From Cudoniella acicularis (Eukaryota > Ascomycota > Leotiomycetes > Helotiales > Helotiaceae): a stretch of DNA of 35,143 bases. The position numbers and the translations under genes are program-made. Of this stretch, positions 30,934 through 35,143 are shown in pieces. Each line of letters starts with the position of its first letter. The stretch's first letter is position 1. Location: positions 1-35,143 of the forward strand of contig JAAMPI010000491.1 in assembly GCA_013054445.1 (NCBI GenBank), given 5' to 3'. The notes under the pieces were generated by a model that worked only from the letters and a program-made list of their open reading frames with translations, was not told the DNA's origin and did not search any database.

Positions 30934-32599
30934 ATGGACGCTTTCGTATCCAGAAAGAAGAGGAAACTCTCCTCGCGTTCTCCGACAGCCTCAACCACCA
31001 AAACAACGGCCGAGGTCAGCAACTTGAGCGCTCCCGATGGTGAGGAAGAGTCTACCGACTTCAAGCTGGCGTTGTTGTCGTCTTTGTATCCGGATATTGA
31101 GCAGCAAGTGCTTCTTGATGTTCTTTTGGCTAATGAAGGATCCGTCGAGAAAGCGTCTTCCTCGTTGCACCTTCCTGATTCGCCACCTCCACCCCGGAAA
31201 TCAGGGAGATCAGTTGCCACCAGCTATCAAAGCTCTCTATCGGCTTTTATTGCTTCGAGTGAAAGCTCGAGTATTCCTGCTACTTCGAGAAAGCTATTGT
31301 CCAAGAAGGGCAAGACCCTACACCTGTTCTCGCCGGAAGATGTGGCCAAGCACACTCCTTGCTCCATCATCCATAACTTCCTCCCAGCCGAGGAAGCAAA
31401 TGATTTGCTGAAGGAACTCTTGCAAGAGACACCGACATTTGAGAGAATGACGTTCAAGTTATTCGATAATGTTGTGCAAAGCCCCCATACAGCGTGTTTC
31501 TATGTGGAAAGTGTGGAGGAGATGGCTCGTCAAAAAAACCGAGTATATATACAATGGTGCTCAGTTGACGGTAAGTAGACAAAGGCGTTTGAGTTTAATC
31601 CTAATTCACTGGCACTAACAAATCCAAGGATGTTCGCCAACTCACGCCTCAATTACTCAAGACTTCACCAAAAGTTGAGGAAGTTGTCAATTTGGAAATA
31701 GCCACTAGGATTAAAATCCACAACTCTGAAGGCCGGAAACTTCGATATCAGTCGCCTCATCGGTGGAAACCAAACGTGGCTCTCATCAACTGTTATGCCG
31801 GTGGTGCTGAGAGTGTTGGGTATCATAGTGATCAGTAAGAATTACTCTCTTACCTCATTCTATTGCCCTCTCTGTATATTGTTTCAATACTTCATACCAC
31901 TTCGAACTACTGCTTTCGGTGCAACACCATCACGCACACCTACATCAACTTTTGCTTCGATCAGTAGTCATTTACAGGCTGCAAGTGTTCAGGCACTCTT
32001 TCGCGCTGCGAACCGCCTAAAGATTGATGGAACACACTCACTATCCGCCTCCCCTAATAGAATAACTGCTAACTATCATTTCTGTTAGGCTAACCTACCT
32101 AGGCCCTCGAGCCATTATCGGTTCTATATCCCTTGGCGTTGCCCGGGAATTTAGGGTTCGGCGTGTTGTACCTCAGGATGAGTCTTCGAGCCCAGGAAAA
32201 AAAGAGAAAACCAAGGAGGAATCGGATGCAGAAGGCCAGATTGCAATCCATCTTCCACACAACTCGCTGCTTGTCATGCATGCGGAAATGCAAGAGGAAT
32301 GGAAGCATAGCATTGCGCCAGCGCAAGCCATTGATCCTCACCCTATATCTGGCAACAAGAGAATCAATATCACATATCGAGACTACAAAGCCTCTTTACT
32401 TCCGAAGTTCACACCACGCTGCAAGTGCGACGTTCCTGCAGTGTTGAGGGTTGTGCAGCGAAAGAAGGACAACTGGGGGAAATACTTCTGGATGTGCTAC
32501 GCAGGCAACGTGCCAGGAAAAGACGGCTGCAGTTTTTTCGAGTGGGCACAATTTGATGACGACGGAGAACCGATTTGGAAAGAAAAGAAGAAGGCCTAG
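30934..32599 (+). CDS. CUE-AlkB dioxygenase-GRF zinc finger protein, alkylation DNA repair (one frame break)
   Basis: Three exons (30934-31570, 31629-31834, 32089-32599) encode about 450 residues. Residues ~41-80 look like a CUE ubiquitin-binding domain (FKLALLSSLYPDIEQQVLLD, LLANEGSVEKASSSL). An AlkB Fe(II)/2-oxoglutarate dioxygenase follows: TFERMTFKLFDNVVQSPHTA, LTDVRQLTPQLLK, the iron ligands His278 and Asp280 (YHSDQ), the third ligand His354 (EWKHSIAP) and the cofactor motif RINITYR (372-378). The C-terminus is a GRF zinc finger (CKCDVPAVLRVV, NWGKYFWMCYAG, GCSFFEW). Such enzymes oxidatively remove methyl groups such as 1-meA and 3-meC from DNA. All metal and cofactor residues are present. 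The frame slips just before the first intron; it is restored if the A7 run at 31532-31538 has six A. The second intron, 254 nt, is long for this window. Confidence 0.85.
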
Positions 32600-34922
32600 G
32601 TCCCGCTGAGGGTACCTCAAAAGGAGATGGGCTAGCTCTTTCAAGACAGTCAAGTTCGATTGTCACACTTGGAGTTTTAGGAGCCTGTACAGCTCTAATG
32701 GGCACTCACTCGAATGAGGCACTTAGACGCAACGTTTGCACAATAAATCCAATAAGACATTTTCACAGGGACTTAAGAAAGGGTTACCTACACGATGTGG
32801 TGCATTCAAGCCAGGAGCAGCTTTTACGGGAAGGGAGGACATCTGCTGCTCTGTCGAAGCCTGCCTGAGATACATATAGGGAATATGGAGCTGAACCTTT
32901 GAAGATAAACAAACCCATCACCACGGTCCCCACGCCACCAGCAAGCCACAGCCTTCTCGACGACAGTATATTTTATCGGCATTGAAAGGAATCGAGGACG
33001 GAACCCCGCTACTTAGTTCTAAATTTCAAGTAGACTACACAGCTCATCGGGATCCGCACTCCTTCCCTGTCTCCTGCCTCTTGGGTCTGCTTAAGCTTTT
33101 CCTCCATTTCCTCGCAATGCACCCCGATCTAATATGTCTTCAAATGGTTCTGCAAAACTTGCAAATAATTCACAAGGCGAGTAGTTCCGAAACAGGTGTC
33201 CATGTCGTTATCGTTCAAGGGTGTGGGAGATGAGACCCGGTCAGCACTACTGTAGCACGCTACAGGTCCGCTGCAGTACAAACGAGAGGAGCCAATCAAT
33301 GATACACTGCTATTCCTCTCTTCTCATACACAATTATCTCGAACGGTTCAAGATCACTTCACTCTACTAAAGAAATGCAAATGCAATTCACAGTACAATC
33401 GATCACCAACCCAATGAGAGGGTTCAGAAATCTCAAATCGTTTCGAGATCACTTCTCGTGCACCAGTTTCTCGATGAGTGCAAATAGTATACTGCGCAAA
33501 TGAGACTCTCAAATCGGAAACATTGGACAATGATGCATAACCTTCATTCTATCTCACAATTTCCGTCTTTTCTTCCCTCCCTTTATTCATTTTTACCCCC
33601 ATTTCACAAGGGTTAGAATGGCTCAAGGAAGGTGATGGGTGCCAGCAGTTCAGGGGTGTGGCCAAGCTGAGAGGGGACATGAGATCATTCAGAGCCCCGT
33701 GAATCCCTCCATGGGTTGTAGCAGACCACGATCCCCTTGTCCGTCCCATAAATCACGCATCTTATAACCCCGCGCGTGATGTAAGGTTTGAAGTGAGTAA
33801 TACTTCGTTTGTAAAAAGAAAAGGGGGCGGGGAAGTCTTGCGATTAGACCACCCTCTCGGCTTTTCTTTCTCATGTTCTCACACCAACATCTCATTAATA
33901 TGTGTCGATTAGAAGAATTTTAAAAGGCAAAGCTATAGATTATTTCCAAGTTTGGAGCTTTTTCATATGCACCCTTACGAATTGCAAAGCCTGGAATCAC
34001 AATCAAACTGGGAAAATTCGGCTCGGGGTTTAATCCATTTTTGACGAGAGGAAAATGGAAATACCGGCAAAACAAGCACTTGAGGCTCCTACCATCATTA
34101 CTCTCAATATCGTGTCAAACTCCTCAAATAAAAGCCATATACACATCCTCACTTGCCCACTTCCCTCAGAGCAAAAATCTCACAAATTCGTTCTCTCGCC
34201 TACCCAGTCCCACCAGCAGGGCTAGAATTCCCGAATCCATCTCGCAAGCCTCTTCCCGGCACAAACACCCCACTAGCACACAACACAACACTCGATCCGG
34301 GGACTTTGACAACCACAGACATCTTGTACCGTATCCACCCAAGGGGGTCTTTGTTGTCCATGCATAACTAACCTAGCTTACACGTCAGCGGGATTGGCAG
34401 CTGCCAGGTGCCTACCCTCGCATCGCAAGAGCCACCGATCGCATCGATATATCTCATCGGGACTAGACTTGTTTCAACCCCGCGAAGGATCCCCGGTCGA
34501 GAAAGTAGTGACTCTACCCCCGAACAACATCTCACAACATCTAATCTTCATACTGGTTTAGAAGACGATCCTGTCTTACCCCTCCATTTACTATCTGTCA
34601 AGAATCACATTTGGTGGATGCATGCAACATTTCGACTTTTTTACTGGTTGTGCTTCCAAAAACGTTTCTACTACTTATTTAACCTCTAGGCCTTTGCGCT
34701 GCTGCTTCGCATCACGAACACGAAAAGAGACGATGATGATGACATAAGTTTGTCTGTCTTTTAACAGAAATATCCTCATCCTATATCTTCACTTCTACCT
34801 CTGCTAAGTAGGCAAGATATATCATACCATCTCATCACACCAGCTCAACCCAACTTGCTTCACTTCACTCCATCACCCACTCTAAAAAGCCTCCTCCCAA
34901 CCAACCAGAATAGAACGCCAAA
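32600..34922. other. 2.3-kb gene-free spacer
   Basis: No gene is supported; the open frames are short and lack motifs. It contains a short palindrome at 33250-33265. From about 34750 on, CT/CA-rich DNA without G looks like the promoter and 5' leader of the membrane-protein gene starting at 34923. Confidence 0.45.
33250..33265. repeat. Short palindromic hairpin CTGTAG-CACG-CTACAG
   Basis: Six-bp perfect arms flank a 4-nt loop. The bases just outside (TACTGTAGC and GCTGCAGTA, ending at ~33278) form a second, one-mismatch pairing option. It lies in unannotated spacer, and its function is unknown. Confidence 0.6.
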
Positions 34923-35143
34923 ATGGAAAAACTCGGAATGAACAACGACAAAATACAAGTCCAAAAACCGCAACCGAGTAGAACCTCTATTGTGGTACTA
35001 AAATACCGCCGCTCCACAATCCTTACCTGGATAGCCTCAGTCATAGGCTTCGTGCTGGGCCTCATCGCCCTACTCGCCTCAGCTAACAATGGCCAAATGA
35101 TGGCTTACAACATGATGAGTGTCAGTCATCATTTACCTTCTTT
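34923..35143 (+). CDS. Start of a membrane protein gene, possibly SUR7/PalI-like (cut by window end)
   Basis: From the ATG at 34923 (context CAAAATGG after a G-poor CT-rich leader) a frame of 73 residues runs to the window edge. It has a polar Gln/Asn/Lys-rich start (MEKLGMNNDKIQVQKPQ), a basic stretch (LKYRRS) and one hydrophobic segment (ILTWIASVIGFVLGLIALLA), followed by SANNGQMMAYNMMS. A first transmembrane helix followed by a GANNG-like turn and a tyrosine/methionine-rich stretch is reminiscent of SUR7/PalI family cortical-patch proteins. An intron donor could lie near 35119 (AGTGTCAGTC), in which case the last residues are not coding. The family call is weak; that it is a real gene start is fairly likely. 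Confidence 0.5.
   Translation, partial: MEKLGMNNDKIQVQKPQPSRTSIVVLKYRRSTILTWIASVIGFVLGLIALLASANNGQMMAYNMMSVSHHLPS

Noticed and set aside
16371..33266. Shared 11-mer CACGCTACAGG at 16371 and 33256
   Set aside because: Many shared 11-mers are expected by chance in 35 kb; flanks do not match.
1..35143. tRNA or rRNA genes, CRISPR array, complete transposon, secondary-metabolite cluster
   Set aside because: I saw no B-box-like GGTTCGANTCC, no regularly spaced direct repeats, no transposase or reverse-transcriptase motifs, and no synthase genes; a covariance-model scan would be needed to exclude tRNAs fully.

Overview
This window looks like nuclear DNA of a filamentous ascomycete (Pezizomycotina; my guess is Leotiomycetes, which is inference from overall gene flavour only). 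The reasons are short genes on both strands, introns of mostly 45-120 nt with GTANGT/GTGAGT donors and YAG acceptors, AT-rich spacers, and gene families typical of these fungi: a Zn2Cys6 regulator, a GH10 xylanase, a small secreted cysteine-containing protein, a fungal SMP-30-like propeller and MSS116.

Layout. 0-2.4 kb: no convincing gene, one 7-bp tandem repeat. 2.5-3.2 kb: CCDC124/Lso2-type ribosome-associated coiled-coil protein (+), with one frame break. 3.6-4.7 kb: inactive E2 (UBC-like) protein (+). 5.5-8.1 kb: large Ser-rich protein with an N-terminal membrane anchor (+), one frame break. 9.7-10.1 kb: small secreted six-cysteine protein (-). 10.1-13.2 kb: long spacer. 13.2-14.0 kb: glutathione S-transferase (+). 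14.2-15.0 kb: broken gene (-). 15.1-16.5 kb: Zn2Cys6 transcription factor (-). 16.5-17.9 kb: AT-rich, gene-free. 17.9-19.0 kb: secreted beta-propeller (-). 20.3-21.6 kb: S58 (DmpA-type) aminopeptidase (+). 22.4-23.5 kb: conserved protein of unknown function (+). 24.0-26.1 kb: mitochondrial DEAD-box helicase (+). 26.8-28.1 kb: secreted GH10 xylanase (-), one frame break. 29.3-30.5 kb: PEX7 (-), sharing a 447-bp promoter region with a CUE-AlkB-GRF DNA-repair protein (+, 30.9-32.6 kb, one frame break). 32.6-34.9 kb: gene-free. 34.9 kb to the end: start of a membrane protein gene, possibly SUR7/PalI-like.

There is no obvious gene cluster: housekeeping genes (ribosome, mitochondrion, peroxisome, DNA repair) are mixed with environment-facing ones (xylanase, secreted protein, GST, S58 peptidase). 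Two observations stand out. First, the gene at 30.9-32.6 kb joins a ubiquitin-binding CUE domain, an AlkB demethylase and an ssDNA-type GRF zinc finger in one chain, which resembles the separate human ASCC2/ALKBH3 alkylation-repair parts. Second, at least five otherwise well-conserved reading frames are broken by a single base, nearly always in a short homopolymer. That pattern fits assembly or base-calling indels better than widespread gene decay, and it should be settled before any of these genes is called a pseudogene.
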